This document shows positions 8,762-18,545 of a stretch of DNA of 64,000 nt, piece after piece. This stretch comes from an uncultured Treponema sp. (GTDB lineage: Bacteria; Spirochaetota; Spirochaetia; Treponematales; Treponemataceae). The first letter of the stretch is position 1, and each line of letters starts with the position of its first letter. A model generated the notes under the pieces. That model was not told the DNA's origin and made no database searches. It saw nothing but the letters and a program-made list of their open reading frames with translations. Both the position numbers and the translations under genes were made by a program. The DNA lies in assembly GCA_946535985.1 (NCBI GenBank), contig CAMNDY010000006.1:1-64000 (forward strand), written 5' to 3'.

Positions 8762-9856
8762 ATGGCAAGTTACAAAGAAAGTGGTGTAGATGTAGAAGAA
8801 GGTTACCGCGCGGTAAATAAATATAAAGAGCATGCGGCTAGGACTGCAATTCCGGGGCTGCTTACAGGACTTGGAAGTTTTAACGGGATGTTTGAAGTTC
8901 CTAAGGGATATAAAAATCCTGTAATTGTAAGTGGAACTGATGGCGTTGGAACCAAGCTGGACATTGCCTTTAAGATGAAGAAGTATGACACTGTTGGAAT
9001 TGACTGTGTTGCAATGAGCGTAAACGATATTCTTTGTTCGGGTGTTCAGACTTCTTTCTTCCTGGATTATGTTGCATGTGGAAAGCTTGATGCAGATGTT
9101 GCGGCAGACCTGGTAAAAGGTGTTGCAGACGGTTGTGTTGATACCGGTTGTGCTCTGCTTGGCGGTGAAACTGCAGAAATGCCTGATTTTTATGATGATG
9201 GAAAATATGACCTTGCCGGCTTTGGTGTTGGCGTTGGTGAAAAAAAGGATATGATTACAGGCCAGGATATTAAGGCCGGAGATGTGCTGATTGGACTTTC
9301 TTCAACAGGAGTTCATTCAAACGGCTTTAGTCTTGTCCGCAAGCTTGTTACAAATTTTGATGATCCTTTTATTCTTGACGGAAAAGAAACCGGAAAGACA
9401 ATCGGCGATATGCTGCTTACTCCAACCCGCATTTATGTAAAGCCTGTTATGGAAGTGCTTGGAAAGTATCGCAAGGCTGTTCACGGAATGGTTCACATTA
9501 CCGGCGGCGGCTTTTACGAAAATATTCCGCGTATGTATCCAAAGGCAAAGGACGGCAAAAAGCAGCTGATTTCAATTATCAAAAAAGACAGCTGGAGCAT
9601 TCCTCCTGTATTTGGCGAGCTTATTAAGCGTGGTGCAGACCTTGCTACTATCTATAATACTTTCAACATGGGAATTGGCTTTGTTCTTGCGGTAAATGCA
9701 AAGCAGGCCCAGGACATTGTTGATATGTTCAATGCAAATGCAAGCAAGTACCACAAGGATTACTGTCCTGACATGAAAGCCTACGTTATTGGACGTGTTG
9801 AATATGCTCAGGGTGAGGTGAAATCGCAGAAGGATGCGGTTTTATTTGAAGATTAG
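8762..9856 (+). CDS. purM: Phosphoribosylformylglycinamidine cyclo-ligase (AIR synthetase)
   Basis: ATP-dependent ring closure of FGAM to aminoimidazole ribonucleotide, the step just before PurE. 364 residues, family length. Motifs seen: the N-terminal SGVDVEEG, VSGTDGVGTKLDIA around residue 60 (the ATP/substrate loop), and GCALLGGETAEMPDFY near 135, followed by the glycine-rich STGVHSNGFSLVRK and HITGGGFYENIPR. An AAGGAG ribosome site lies 7 nt before the ATG. It is 12 bp upstream of purN and separated from purE only by an R2 repeat, so the three form a de novo purine operon. Confidence 0.97.
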   Translation: MASYKESGVDVEEGYRAVNKYKEHAARTAIPGLLTGLGSFNGMFEVPKGYKNPVIVSGTDGVGTKLDIAFKMKKYDTVGIDCVAMSVNDILCSGVQTSFFLDYVACGKLDADVAADLVKGVADGCVDTGCALLGGETAEMPDFYDDGKYDLAGFGVGVGEKKDMITGQDIKAGDVLIGLSSTGVHSNGFSLVRKLVTNFDDPFILDGKETGKTIGDMLLTPTRIYVKPVMEVLGKYRKAVHGMVHITGGGFYENIPRMYPKAKDGKKQLISIIKKDSWSIPPVFGELIKRGADLATIYNTFNMGIGFVLAVNAKQAQDIVDMFNANASKYHKDYCPDMKAYVIGRVEYAQGEVKSQKDAVLFED

Positions 9857-9868
9857 GATTATACAAAT

Positions 9869-10498
9869 ATGAGAATAAATACTGCCGTGCTTGTTAGCGG
9901 TGGCGGAACAAATCTACAGGCTCTGATTGATTACGAGCAGCAAAAGGGAGACTCGTGCCCTTATAAAATTGTCTGCGTAATCAGTGACCACAAGGATGCC
10001 TTTGCGCTCGAGCGTGCTGCAAAAGCGGGCATTCCTACCACGGTGCGCAGTCCTTATGCCGTAATGGGCAAGGAAGCAGCACAGGCCGCAGACAGAGACA
10101 CAAAGCGTACTGCAGTGAGCGATGCAATGCTTGCTGACTGCAAAAACTTTGGTGCTCAGGTGATTGTAGAAGCGGGCTGCCTTACAGTTCTGGCAGGAAA
10201 GATTCTTAGTGAATATTCAGACAAAATTATAAATTTACATCCGGCTCTTTTGCCAAAATATGGAGGAGTTGGGATGTGGGGGCACCATGTTCACGAAACG
10301 GTGCTTGCAAACCATGAAAAAGAAAGTGGCTGTACCGTTCATCTTGTAAACGAGGTGTGCGACGGTGGCCAGATTCTTTTACAGAAAAAGGTTCCGGTTT
10401 TGCCTGATGACACTCCCGATTCTTTATACGCCCGCATCGCTCCCCACGAGCACGAAGCACTTTTGGAAGGGCTTCTTTTGTTGTGTAGGAAGTTCTAG
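9869..10498 (+). CDS. purN: Phosphoribosylglycinamide formyltransferase
   Basis: Transfers formyl from 10-formyl-THF to GAR, the third step of purine synthesis. 209 residues with the N-terminal AVLVSGGGTNLQALI nucleotide loop and the catalytic block INLHPALLPKYGG. The active-site Asp is in EVCDGGQILLQ. The loop after the catalytic block reads VGMWGHHVHE, longer than the usual PG-HA form; such variants occur in anaerobes, so activity is still expected. The start is 12 bp after purM. A strong R1 inverted pair follows the stop and may end the operon. Confidence 0.94.
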   Translation: MRINTAVLVSGGGTNLQALIDYEQQKGDSCPYKIVCVISDHKDAFALERAAKAGIPTTVRSPYAVMGKEAAQAADRDTKRTAVSDAMLADCKNFGAQVIVEAGCLTVLAGKILSEYSDKIINLHPALLPKYGGVGMWGHHVHETVLANHEKESGCTVHLVNEVCDGGQILLQKKVPVLPDDTPDSLYARIAPHEHEALLEGLLLLCRKF

Positions 10499-10510
10499 TT
10501 AGATCATTTG

Positions 10511-10570
10511 GGGCCCTTCGACAAGCTCAGGGACCCCACTGAGTTGTGGTCCCTGAGCCTGTCGAAGGGG
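10511..10570. repeat. Head-to-head R1 repeat pair forming a ~22-bp hairpin
   Basis: The left copy GGGCCCTTCGACAAGCTCAG (10511-10535) and the right copy GGTCCCTGAGCCTGTCGAAG (10548-10570) are inverted relative to each other and pair over about 22 bp with one mismatch and a 12-nt loop. Only a short T run follows, so termination is possible but not strong. Confidence 0.85.
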
Positions 10571-10591
10571 CTTTAAAAACAAATTACAATT

Positions 10592-12364
10592 ATGAAACAA
10601 AACAAATTTAATCTTGCGTCGTATTTTAAAAAATACGCCTTTTTATATTTGCTGGCTACAATCTGTATGCTGGTTGGTGTAACGCTCGACATGGTTTTTC
10701 CTATTGTCGTGCAGCACATAGTTGATGATGTCCTCATAGCAAGAAAAATGGAGCTCATAAACATGCTGCTCCTGGCCATCCTGGGTATTGGTGTGGGCCG
10801 CTTTTTCTTCTGCTATGCAAGGGAATGGATCTGCGACTACAGTGGAAGTAAAATCGCATCTGAAGTACGAATAGATCTCTTTGGCAAAATCCAGAGCCTT
10901 TCTGCAAACTTTTTTGACGGAATAAACTCGGGCGAGCTTATGTCCCGCGTAAAGGATGACGTAGACCATATCTGGGATGTTGCCTGCTTTATGGCAATTC
11001 TTTCGGTAGAAGTTGCCTTGCGAACCATTATTGCAATGTTCTTTATGATCCGCATAAACTGGCTGCTTTCAATAATCCCGATTCTGGGAATGCTGGTAAC
11101 CGGTATTATTGCCGTAAAGATGGAAAACAAGCTGGATGTCCTTTTTGGCGACCTTGAGCAGGAAAACTCCGAACTCAATAATACTGCCGCAGAGAACCTT
11201 GCCGGTGTTCGTACCGTAAAAGCCTTTGCCCGCGAAGGCTTTGAAATTGAAAAGTTCCATAAGCACAACCAGAAGTATTATGACCTGAACATCGATTTGA
11301 GTCGTGTCTTTGTAAAGTACAACCCAAAGATTCAGATTATTACAAGGTTGCTGGCTTCGCTTACCTGTCTGCTTGGCGGCCTTATGGTAATTAAGGGTAA
11401 CTCTTTTGCAGATGGTGCGCCTCTTACAATTGGTGAACTTATGGCTTTGCTTGGCTATGTTGGCGGACTTGTTTGGCCTATCGAAATGATTGGCTGGCTT
11501 GCAAACGGAATTTCCAGGGCCAAGGCTTCTATTAAGCGTATAAACAATATTTACGAGCAGCTGCCGCAGATTGAAGACCAGTCTCCGCTTGCTGCCGGAA
11601 ACGAAGACGGGATTGCCGATGCTCTTTTTACAACCTACGACCTTAGCGGCGAAATTGAGTTTGACCACGTAACCTACAAAATAGGCGAGCGAACAATTTT
11701 AGATGATGTTTCCTTTAAGATTGGAGCGGGTCAGACTCTTGGAATTATGGGAGCAACAGGCTCGGGTAAAACTACAATCATCAATCTTTTAAAGCGCATG
11801 TATGATGTTACAAGCGGCAGCATTAAGATAGATGGTGTTGATATCCGCGAGCTTCCGCTTTCTGTTTTGAGACGGGCTGTTGCCTGTGTAATGCAGGATA
11901 TCTTTTTGTTCAGCGACACAATTGATGGAAACATCCGTCTTGGCGAGCGAGATTCCATGACAATGCCACAGGTTCGTGGTGCCCTGGAAAAGTCCCACTC
12001 CGCCGAGTTTGTAGACAAGATGGAAGAAAAAGAAAACACAGTAATCGGTGAACGCGGTGTTGGCCTTAGCGGCGGCCAGAAGCAGCGAATTACAATTGCC
12101 CGTGCCCTTGCCCGTAAGACGCCGGTTCTTGTTCTGGACGATTCCACCAGCGCCCTGGATACAGAAACTGAACAGGATATTCAGAAGGTTCTTGCAGATC
12201 TTCACGGTATGACAAAGCTTATAATTGCACACCGTATTTCTGCGGTTCGCAAGGCAGATAAGATTATTGTGCTGGAGAAGGGTAGGGTTGCCGAAGAAGG
12301 CACGCACGACCAGCTGCTTGCACGTGGAGGTCTCTACAAGGAGACGTATGATAGTCAGTATTAA
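10592..12364 (+). CDS. ABC exporter half-transporter, subunit with degenerate ATP site
   Basis: 590 residues: six TM helices in roughly residues 20-320, then a nucleotide-binding domain. Walker A GATGSGKTT near 385, signature LSGGQ near 491, Walker B VLVLDDSTSALD near 511 and the switch His in IIAHRIS near 544. The residue after the Walker B Asp is Asp, not the catalytic Glu, as in the BmrC/TM287-type partner of heterodimeric exporters. The second half-transporter starts 11 bp downstream. Together they should export a drug, lipid or peptide; the substrate cannot be told. Confidence 0.93.
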   Translation: MKQNKFNLASYFKKYAFLYLLATICMLVGVTLDMVFPIVVQHIVDDVLIARKMELINMLLLAILGIGVGRFFFCYAREWICDYSGSKIASEVRIDLFGKIQSLSANFFDGINSGELMSRVKDDVDHIWDVACFMAILSVEVALRTIIAMFFMIRINWLLSIIPILGMLVTGIIAVKMENKLDVLFGDLEQENSELNNTAAENLAGVRTVKAFAREGFEIEKFHKHNQKYYDLNIDLSRVFVKYNPKIQIITRLLASLTCLLGGLMVIKGNSFADGAPLTIGELMALLGYVGGLVWPIEMIGWLANGISRAKASIKRINNIYEQLPQIEDQSPLAAGNEDGIADALFTTYDLSGEIEFDHVTYKIGERTILDDVSFKIGAGQTLGIMGATGSGKTTIINLLKRMYDVTSGSIKIDGVDIRELPLSVLRRAVACVMQDIFLFSDTIDGNIRLGERDSMTMPQVRGALEKSHSAEFVDKMEEKENTVIGERGVGLSGGQKQRITIARALARKTPVLVLDDSTSALDTETEQDIQKVLADLHGMTKLIIAHRISAVRKADKIIVLEKGRVAEEGTHDQLLARGGLYKETYDSQY

Positions 12365-12375
12365 TTGGAGATAAC

Positions 12376-14139
12376 ATGAATAGCTATAGAATTGACGAAC
12401 AGCAGGTGCAGAAGTCTCAATTTGAAACAATGCCACGGCTTTTTAAGTACCTGCTCAAATATAAGGGGCGCATTGCTTTTGTGTTTGTGCTTATGGCAGT
12501 GGGAACGGCGGTGGATCTGGTGAACCCGCTGCTCAACGAAATTGCGATTGATAAATATATTATGCTCAAAAATGTGCCGGGGCTGCTGCGCATAATTGCA
12601 GTTAGCGTGGTAATAAATGTGCTTGCCGTGCTTGCAATTAAAATGCGTATGCTCATCATGGCAAAATTGAGCAACAAGGTTATTCAGGATTTGCGCCAGC
12701 AGTTGTATGAGCATATCCAGAAGCTGGACCTTGCCTTTTTTGACAGTCGTCCTTCGGGAAAGATTCTGGCGCGAATTATCGGTGACACTAACTCCCTTAA
12801 GGATATTATCGAAAACGCGGTAACTACGCTCATTCCGAATATGGTTACGGTAGTTTCTGTTATGGTGATTATGTTCATCAAAAACTGGAAGCTTGCATTG
12901 GCAGCGCTTTGTACCCTGCCGTTTTTGATTGTTGGAGTTTTTGTAATTTCTGTAATGTCAGAAAAGCACTGGAAGGCTAAGAGACAAAAGTCCAGCAACC
13001 TGAACGCCTTTATAAACGAGGATCTTTCCGGCATAAAAATTATCCAGAGCTTCCGCGCAGAACAGGAAACTGATAAAACCTTCCGCGAGCTCATCTGGGC
13101 AGACCGCAAGGAATTTATGAAGGCGGTAACCTGGTGCGACGGATATTTTTCTTGGATTGATATCTGCTGGAGCGTGGGCACAATGAGCCTTTACCTTGTT
13201 GGTATAAAGTTCCTTGGTATCGATAACGTTTCTATCGGGACTTACGTTGCCTTTGGCGCCTACGTTGGAATGTTCTGGCAGCCAATTATGAACCTGAGTA
13301 ACTTTTACAATCAGTTTGTAAATGCCGCAACCGGTGCCGAACGCATTTTTGAAATTATAGATACAGAGGCAAAAATTGTGGACAAGGAAGGCGCAGAACC
13401 AATGCCTCCAATTGATGGCGACGTGCAGTTTAAGGACGTTACCTTTGGCTACGACGAAGAAGTTGATGTTTTGAAGCACGTAAACTTTGATGTGCACGCG
13501 GGGGAGACAATTGCTCTTGTTGGTCCAACCGGTGCCGGAAAATCTACTATCGTAAACCTTGTGAGCCGATTTTATGATGTAAAGGACGGTGCACTTTTGA
13601 TTGACGGTAAGGATATCCGCGATGTTACGCTTGAAAGCCTTCGAACTCAAATGGGTATAATGACTCAGGATAACTACATCTTCAGCGGTACAATCCGCGA
13701 AAACATTATGTATGGTAAGCTTGATGCTACTGAAGAAGAAATGCTTGCGGCAGCCCGCGCAGTTCATGCCGACGACTTTATACAAAAACTGGAAAAAGGC
13801 TACGACACCCCGCTCACTGCAAGAGGCGGCGAACTTTCCAACGGCCAGCGCCAGCTTGTTGCCTTTGCACGTACTATGCTCAGTGCCCCTCGCATCCTTA
13901 TTCTGGACGAGGCAACCAGTAGCATCGACACCAAGACCGAACTCCTTGTTCAGGCTGGAATCGCTTCCATGCTCAAGGGCCGCACAAGCTTTGTAATTGC
14001 TCACCGCCTTTCGACAATTCAGAATGCTGACCGCATTTTTGTAATAGACAAGGGTGGCATTGTAGAGTCTGGTACACCGGCCGAGCTTATGGCAAAGAAA
14101 GGTGCCTACTACAAATTGCGCCAGGCCCAGTTTGCATAG
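12376..14139 (+). CDS. ABC exporter half-transporter, subunit with canonical ATP site
   Basis: 587 residues with N-terminal TM domain and C-terminal ATPase. Walker A GPTGAGKST near 384, signature LSNGQ near 487 (G to N), Walker B ILILDEATSSID near 507 with the catalytic Glu, His in VIAHRLST near 542. The altered signature here and the Asp-for-Glu change in the upstream subunit fall in the same composite site of the dimer, the known asymmetric arrangement of heterodimeric multidrug exporters. GGAG ribosome site before the ATG. No terminator is obvious; a promoter for the next gene begins 24 bp downstream. Confidence 0.93.
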   Translation: MNSYRIDEQQVQKSQFETMPRLFKYLLKYKGRIAFVFVLMAVGTAVDLVNPLLNEIAIDKYIMLKNVPGLLRIIAVSVVINVLAVLAIKMRMLIMAKLSNKVIQDLRQQLYEHIQKLDLAFFDSRPSGKILARIIGDTNSLKDIIENAVTTLIPNMVTVVSVMVIMFIKNWKLALAALCTLPFLIVGVFVISVMSEKHWKAKRQKSSNLNAFINEDLSGIKIIQSFRAEQETDKTFRELIWADRKEFMKAVTWCDGYFSWIDICWSVGTMSLYLVGIKFLGIDNVSIGTYVAFGAYVGMFWQPIMNLSNFYNQFVNAATGAERIFEIIDTEAKIVDKEGAEPMPPIDGDVQFKDVTFGYDEEVDVLKHVNFDVHAGETIALVGPTGAGKSTIVNLVSRFYDVKDGALLIDGKDIRDVTLESLRTQMGIMTQDNYIFSGTIRENIMYGKLDATEEEMLAAARAVHADDFIQKLEKGYDTPLTARGGELSNGQRQLVAFARTMLSAPRILILDEATSSIDTKTELLVQAGIASMLKGRTSFVIAHRLSTIQNADRIFVIDKGGIVESGTPAELMAKKGAYYKLRQAQFA

Positions 14140-14163
14140 AGTAGGGGTTTTCACCTATTTTTA

Positions 14164-14216
14164 TTGAAAAACTATTTTTTCTCCATTATAATTGATAAAC
14201 CAATATCAATTATAAT
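14164..14216 (+). promoter_or_regulatory. Sigma70-type promoter with overlapping 13-bp dyad operator
   Basis: TTGAAA (14164-14169), a 17-bp spacer and TATAAT (14187-14192). A perfect inverted repeat ATTATAATTGATA / TATCAATTATAAT (14185-14197 and 14204-14216, 6-bp centre) covers the -10 and the first transcribed bases, the usual place for a repressor operator. An RNA stem just before the AGGAG site is the alternative. Confidence 0.75.
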
Positions 14217-14229
14217 AGGAGAACCGTTC

Positions 14230-16707
14230 ATGAAGTTCGGACACTTTGATGACGCCAACCGCGAGTATGTTATTGAAACTCCTCGCACACCTTACCCTTG
14301 GATCAACTATCTTGGAACACAGGGATTTTTCTCATTAATTTCTAACACAGCCGGAGGATACAGCTTTTATAAAGATGCACGCCTTCGTCGTATCACACGT
14401 TACCGCTACAACAACGTACCTATCGATATGGGCGGACGTTATTTTTACATCAACGACAATGGTACAATCTGGAATCCGGGCTGGTCTCCTGTTAAAACAG
14501 AACTCGATAGCTATGAATGCCGCCATGGTATGGGCTATACAATTATCACGGGTAAAAAGAATGACCTTAAAGCACAAGTAACTTTCTTTGTCCCACAGGA
14601 TTACGACGGCGAAGTTCAGCAGGTTGTTCTTACAAACGAGGGCAGCGCTCCGAAGACTTTTAAGTTCTGGTCTTTTGCAGAATGGTGTCTCTGGGATGCC
14701 CAGGATGACTGCACAAACTTCCAGAGAAACTTTTCTACAGGCCGCGTAGAAATTAAAGATTCTACAATCTACCACAAAACCGAATACCGCGACCGCCGCA
14801 ATCACTTTGCTTTCTATTCTGTAAACGATAAGATTGACGGCTACGATACAGACCGCGACACTTTCATTGGACTTTATAACGGCTTCCACAATCCTCAGAA
14901 AGTTCTGGATGGAACTTGCGGAAACTCACTTGCAGACGGATGGTCTCCAATTGCTTCACACTATAAGGAAATCACACTGGCTGCCGGCGAATCAAAGACT
15001 CTGGTTTTTGTTCTTGGTTATGTAGAAATGCCTGTTGAAAAGAAGTTCGAAGCAGACGGAAAAACAATCAACAAGGAAAAAGCCCTTGCCATGATTGAAA
15101 AATACAACACTCCTGAAAAGTTTGCAGAAGGAATGAAGGAGCTTCGTGCTTACTGGGACAAGCTGCTTGGAATCTTGAACGTAAATACTCCGGAAGACAA
15201 GGTAAACCGCATGGTAAATATCTGGAACCAGTATCAGTGTATGGTTACCTTTAATCTTTCACGCTCTGCCAGCTACTTTGAATCAGGAATTGGTAGAGGT
15301 ATGGGCTTCCGCGATTCTAACCAGGATATTCTTGGATTTGTTCACCAGATTCCGGACCGTGCCCGCGAACGACTTATTGATATTGCTTCTACCCAGCTGC
15401 CGGACGGTGGATGTTACCACCAGTACCAGCCGCTCACTAAAAAAGGAAATGCAGACATTGGCGGCGACTTCTCCGATGACCCGCTCTGGATGATTCTTTC
15501 TGTTTCAGCCTATATCAAGGAAACAGGCGACTGGTCAATCCTGGATGCAAAGGTTCCTTATGACAACGATGAATCAAAGGCTAAGTCTATGCTTGACCAC
15601 CTTACAGTAAGCTTCTACCACATTGTAAATAATCTTGGACCTCATGGACTTCCTCTTGCAATGCGCGCAGACTGGAACGACTGTATCAACCTTTCATGCT
15701 TCTCTGACACACCGGGAGAAAGCTTCCAGACTTATACAAACCCTAAGTTCAAGGCAGAAGGCGGCTACTCTAAGGTTGCAGAATCTGTATTTGTTGCAGC
15801 CCTCTTTACATACGTTGGACCAAACTTTGTAGGAATCTTGAACCACTTGGGCAAGACCGACGAAGCAGCAAAAGCTCAGGCTCAAATTGACAAGATGAAG
15901 AAAGTCATGATGGAATCTGCATGGGACGGCAACTGGTTCATGCGTGCTTACGATGCTTACGGCAAAAAGATGGGTTCTAAAGAATGCGAAGAAGGACAGA
16001 TTTTTATTGAGCCACAGGGCTTTGCAATCATGTCTGATATCGACAAGGATGCAACAAAGAAAACTCTTGCCGCAATCGACGAGCGTTTGAACACAAAGCA
16101 CGGACTTGTTCTCAACAATCCTGCCTTCAGCAAATACTATATTGAATACGGTGAAATCTCTACATATCCGGGCGGATACAAAGAAAACGCAGGTATCTTT
16201 ACCCATAACAACGCATGGATTATCTGTGCTGCAGCTTATGCCGGAGAAGGTGACCAGGCATTCAAGTACTACTCAGAAATTGCCCCTGCCTACACAGAAG
16301 AAACTTCTGATCTCCACAAGACAGAGCCTTATGTATACGGCCAGATGATTGGTGGTAAGGACGCCGGTTCAGACATTGGTCAGACAGGCAAGAACTTTGG
16401 TCAGGGTAAAAACTCATGGCTTACAGGAACTGCTGCCTGGAACATGGTTGCAATCAGCCAGTACATTCTTGGCATTCAGCCGGACTTTGACGGACTCAAG
16501 GTAGACCCTTCAATTCCTGCTGCCTGGGATGGCTTTACAGCAACACGTCTTTTCCGCGGTGCTAAATACAATATTACCATTAAAAATCCAGACCACGTTT
16601 GCAAGGGCGTAAAGAGCATGGTAGTAGACGGCGCTGCTGTAGAAGGCTGCGTAGTTCCTTACGTTGAAGGCAAAAAAGAGGTTAATGTAGAAATTACATT
16701 AGGATAA
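14230..16707 (+). CDS. Cellobiose phosphorylase, GH94
   Basis: Phosphorolysis of cellobiose to glucose 1-phosphate and glucose in the cytoplasm, saving one ATP. 825 residues from ATG 14230, which has AGGAG 8 nt upstream and begins [15 protein letters not shown] as in clostridial cellobiose phosphorylases; an in-frame ATG at 14164 lies inside the promoter and is rejected. The match to the Clostridium thermocellum enzyme, from memory, is strong throughout: [21 protein letters not shown], then [16 protein letters not shown], and RADWNDC near residue 480 carrying the general-acid Asp. There is no signal peptide. It fits the cytoplasmic GH9 enzyme at 31145. Confidence 0.96.
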   Translation: MKFGHFDDANREYVIETPRTPYPWINYLGTQGFFSLISNTAGGYSFYKDARLRRITRYRYNNVPIDMGGRYFYINDNGTIWNPGWSPVKTELDSYECRHGMGYTIITGKKNDLKAQVTFFVPQDYDGEVQQVVLTNEGSAPKTFKFWSFAEWCLWDAQDDCTNFQRNFSTGRVEIKDSTIYHKTEYRDRRNHFAFYSVNDKIDGYDTDRDTFIGLYNGFHNPQKVLDGTCGNSLADGWSPIASHYKEITLAAGESKTLVFVLGYVEMPVEKKFEADGKTINKEKALAMIEKYNTPEKFAEGMKELRAYWDKLLGILNVNTPEDKVNRMVNIWNQYQCMVTFNLSRSASYFESGIGRGMGFRDSNQDILGFVHQIPDRARERLIDIASTQLPDGGCYHQYQPLTKKGNADIGGDFSDDPLWMILSVSAYIKETGDWSILDAKVPYDNDESKAKSMLDHLTVSFYHIVNNLGPHGLPLAMRADWNDCINLSCFSDTPGESFQTYTNPKFKAEGGYSKVAESVFVAALFTYVGPNFVGILNHLGKTDEAAKAQAQIDKMKKVMMESAWDGNWFMRAYDAYGKKMGSKECEEGQIFIEPQGFAIMSDIDKDATKKTLAAIDERLNTKHGLVLNNPAFSKYYIEYGEISTYPGGYKENAGIFTHNNAWIICAAAYAGEGDQAFKYYSEIAPAYTEETSDLHKTEPYVYGQMIGGKDAGSDIGQTGKNFGQGKNSWLTGTAAWNMVAISQYILGIQPDFDGLKVDPSIPAAWDGFTATRLFRGAKYNITIKNPDHVCKGVKSMVVDGAAVEGCVVPYVEGKKEVNVEITLG

Positions 16708-16714
16708 TCAGAGT

Positions 16715-17383
16715 ATGAAAAAGGCTTCCGTTATCATAAATTCAGTTATCTTCGCATTAGTTTTGATTGTAACGACATTTATGATATCGGGGGTGAATTT
16801 TATGAGCCGCTCAGATGAGGTTCGTGCATTTACCGCGGCCAATCTGGGTGCTCTTAAATATTTTACTACGGATTCAAATATTCTTGCGGGAATTGTTGCT
16901 CTAATCTATGTCATAGTTGAGACAAGAAAAAAGGAACTTTCGCAGCGCGCTTCTTTATTCATTCATTGTTTAAAACTTGCTGCTACTTCGGGTGTAACCC
17001 TTACTATGCTTGTTACTATCTTCTTTTTAATTCCGCAGTTTGGTGATGACTGGCTTGTTTTGTTTATAGACAATAACCTTTTCTTTCATCTGATTGTTCC
17101 GATTTTATCAATTGTTGCATACATCTTTTTTGAGCCAGAGGCAAAGGTTATTACTTTTGCACAGTCGCTTTTTGGCATAATCCCTATGCTTGTTTATGCT
17201 GTTTTCTATACAATAAATATAATTGTTCACCTTGGGAATGGAATGCCTCTTAAAGAATATGATTGGTATGGTTTTCTTGGAGATAAAATCACAAACGCTT
17301 TTATTGCAATTCCTCTAATGCTGATTATTACCTGGGCAATTGTTCTTGCTTTGTGGTGGGCTAACAGAAAGAAATCAGCTTAA
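16715..17383 (+). CDS. Six-TM membrane protein, Pr6Pr/AIG1-like
   Basis: 222 residues with about six hydrophobic helices: an N-terminal one, then a YFTTDSNILAG motif before TM2, paired TMs around 90-145, and the last TM ending in a short basic tail. The YFT-x-SN motif and topology resemble the Pr6Pr / Far-17a/AIG1-like family, whose bacterial members have no settled function. It begins 7 bp after the cellobiose phosphorylase stop and is probably co-transcribed. Its last 23 bp overlap the 3' end of the convergent HD-domain gene. Confidence 0.6.
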   Translation: MKKASVIINSVIFALVLIVTTFMISGVNFMSRSDEVRAFTAANLGALKYFTTDSNILAGIVALIYVIVETRKKELSQRASLFIHCLKLAATSGVTLTMLVTIFFLIPQFGDDWLVLFIDNNLFFHLIVPILSIVAYIFFEPEAKVITFAQSLFGIIPMLVYAVFYTINIIVHLGNGMPLKEYDWYGFLGDKITNAFIAIPLMLIITWAIVLALWWANRKKSA

Positions 17384-18545
17384 CGCAGCCGTATTTTGTA
17401 TCACTGAAGCTTTTAAAATCATCAATTATTTTTTTTGCAAATGGAGAGACCTGGGAAAGGCGAGTCACAGATTTGCCCTTCGACAAGCTCTGGGACCCCA
17501 TGTCTACCAGCGGATCAATATATCTTTGTTTAACATCCAGCGAGATTGAAAAATATTCCTCTGCAGGTAAGGCAGAATCTCTATGTTCGATTTTTGTCAT
17601 TGTGCGAAAGGTTTTGTATAGGCGGGCAAGATGTACATTGGCCCCTGATGTTCCATGCGGTCCCTGAGCCTGTCGAAGGGCCATTTGATCCAGCACATCC
17701 ATAATTTCACTTTCGCTTTTATTCATAAAATCGTCTTCCTGCAAAAGCCCCTCTTCAACTGCCATGTTCATTATCTGGCCAAGCATGTGAAGTGTAAGCT
17801 TATTTTCATTAAGCTGAAGAATGTGACCAATCATGCAAAATCGCCTGCAATAATCTTCTGCAATTTCTAATGTTTTAAACCCAAGCTCGTCAAGACCGTC
17901 TTCATTTTTAAGAATTCTAATATCCTTGTAAGCCTTTTCAATCGAAGGTAAATCCCAGGTGCCGTCCAACGCCATGCCAGAAGGAAACATATATTCAAGA
18001 CGGTCGGCACTAAGCTGAGGAATCTCGTTGTCTGCAACAGGATAAATGTGGTAGTCAGAAATCTCCTGAACAGTAAGACCATCCTCCTGTAAAAGCTCAC
18101 GTAAGGCCTCATCATTTTTAAGAATGCTTTCATTAGGTGCTTCAGTTGCTGTTTGAGTTAATGCATCACCTTTTCTAAAATCAGAAACGTGGGAAAAAAC
18201 AGGTGTAGATGCATCGTGAAAAAGGCCCGCAAGAGTCTGCTTTTTATCATGGGTGAAATGCCAGATTATAAGCGCAACTCCAATAGAATGGTCGAGGCGT
18301 GAATAATAAAAACGGTTTTTATAAAGGTGAGTCCAGTCTGTACCACACAATAATCCAACGCCGGAAAGTCTTTTGAGAATTGGAAGTTCAAGGTATTTGT
18401 CTAAAAAATCAGGATAATCCGGCGAAAGGATTTTGTGATATTTTTTGATGTCATAGGCCCGAGCAGGATTTTCCGGCCAGGGATTTAATGACATCATACT
18501 TGTCCAGTCAAAGGGGGCAAAATAATTTGTATTTTTAGGCTCCAT
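17361..18545 (-). CDS. HD-domain phosphohydrolase carrying two R1 repeat insertions
   Basis: 394 residues. An HD metal site is clear: SRLDHSIGVAL near residue 85 and LFHDASTPVFSH near 110, the pattern of dGTPase-like/YfbR-type HD hydrolases; the substrate is unknown. Two copies of intergenic repeat R1 lie inside the frame and are translated: LRQAQGPHG near residue 290 (DNA 17657-17682) and SQSLSKGK near 350 (17475-17499). They keep the frame and sit in the C-terminal third, away from the HD site. The start codon abuts the mscS stop with no ribosome site, so translation is probably coupled. Last gene of nth-mscS-HD. Confidence 0.85.
   Translation of the reverse strand: MEPKNTNYFAPFDWTSMMSLNPWPENPARAYDIKKYHKILSPDYPDFLDKYLELPILKRLSGVGLLCGTDWTHLYKNRFYYSRLDHSIGVALIIWHFTHDKKQTLAGLFHDASTPVFSHVSDFRKGDALTQTATEAPNESILKNDEALRELLQEDGLTVQEISDYHIYPVADNEIPQLSADRLEYMFPSGMALDGTWDLPSIEKAYKDIRILKNEDGLDELGFKTLEIAEDYCRRFCMIGHILQLNENKLTLHMLGQIMNMAVEEGLLQEDDFMNKSESEIMDVLDQMALRQAQGPHGTSGANVHLARLYKTFRTMTKIEHRDSALPAEEYFSISLDVKQRYIDPLVDMGSQSLSKGKSVTRLSQVSPFAKKIIDDFKSFSDTKYGCVKLISFC
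17475..17499 (-). repeat. R1 repeat inside the HD hydrolase coding region
   Basis: GCCCTTCGACAAGCTCTGGG, the R1 core with one change, in frame in the minus-strand HD gene. Encodes part of SQSLSKGK. Confidence 0.85.
17657..17682 (+). repeat. R1 repeat inside the HD hydrolase coding region (second copy)
   Basis: GCGGTCCCTGAGCCTGTCGA with the full R1 core, read in frame on the minus strand as ALRQAQGPHG. Opposite in orientation to the copy at 17475; the two could pair in DNA or mRNA over a 157-nt loop. Confidence 0.88.

Noticed and set aside
12958-14154. 398-codon ORF antisense to the second ABC gene
   Set aside because: Cys/His/Asn-rich shadow translation opposite a clear ABC exporter; no start signals.
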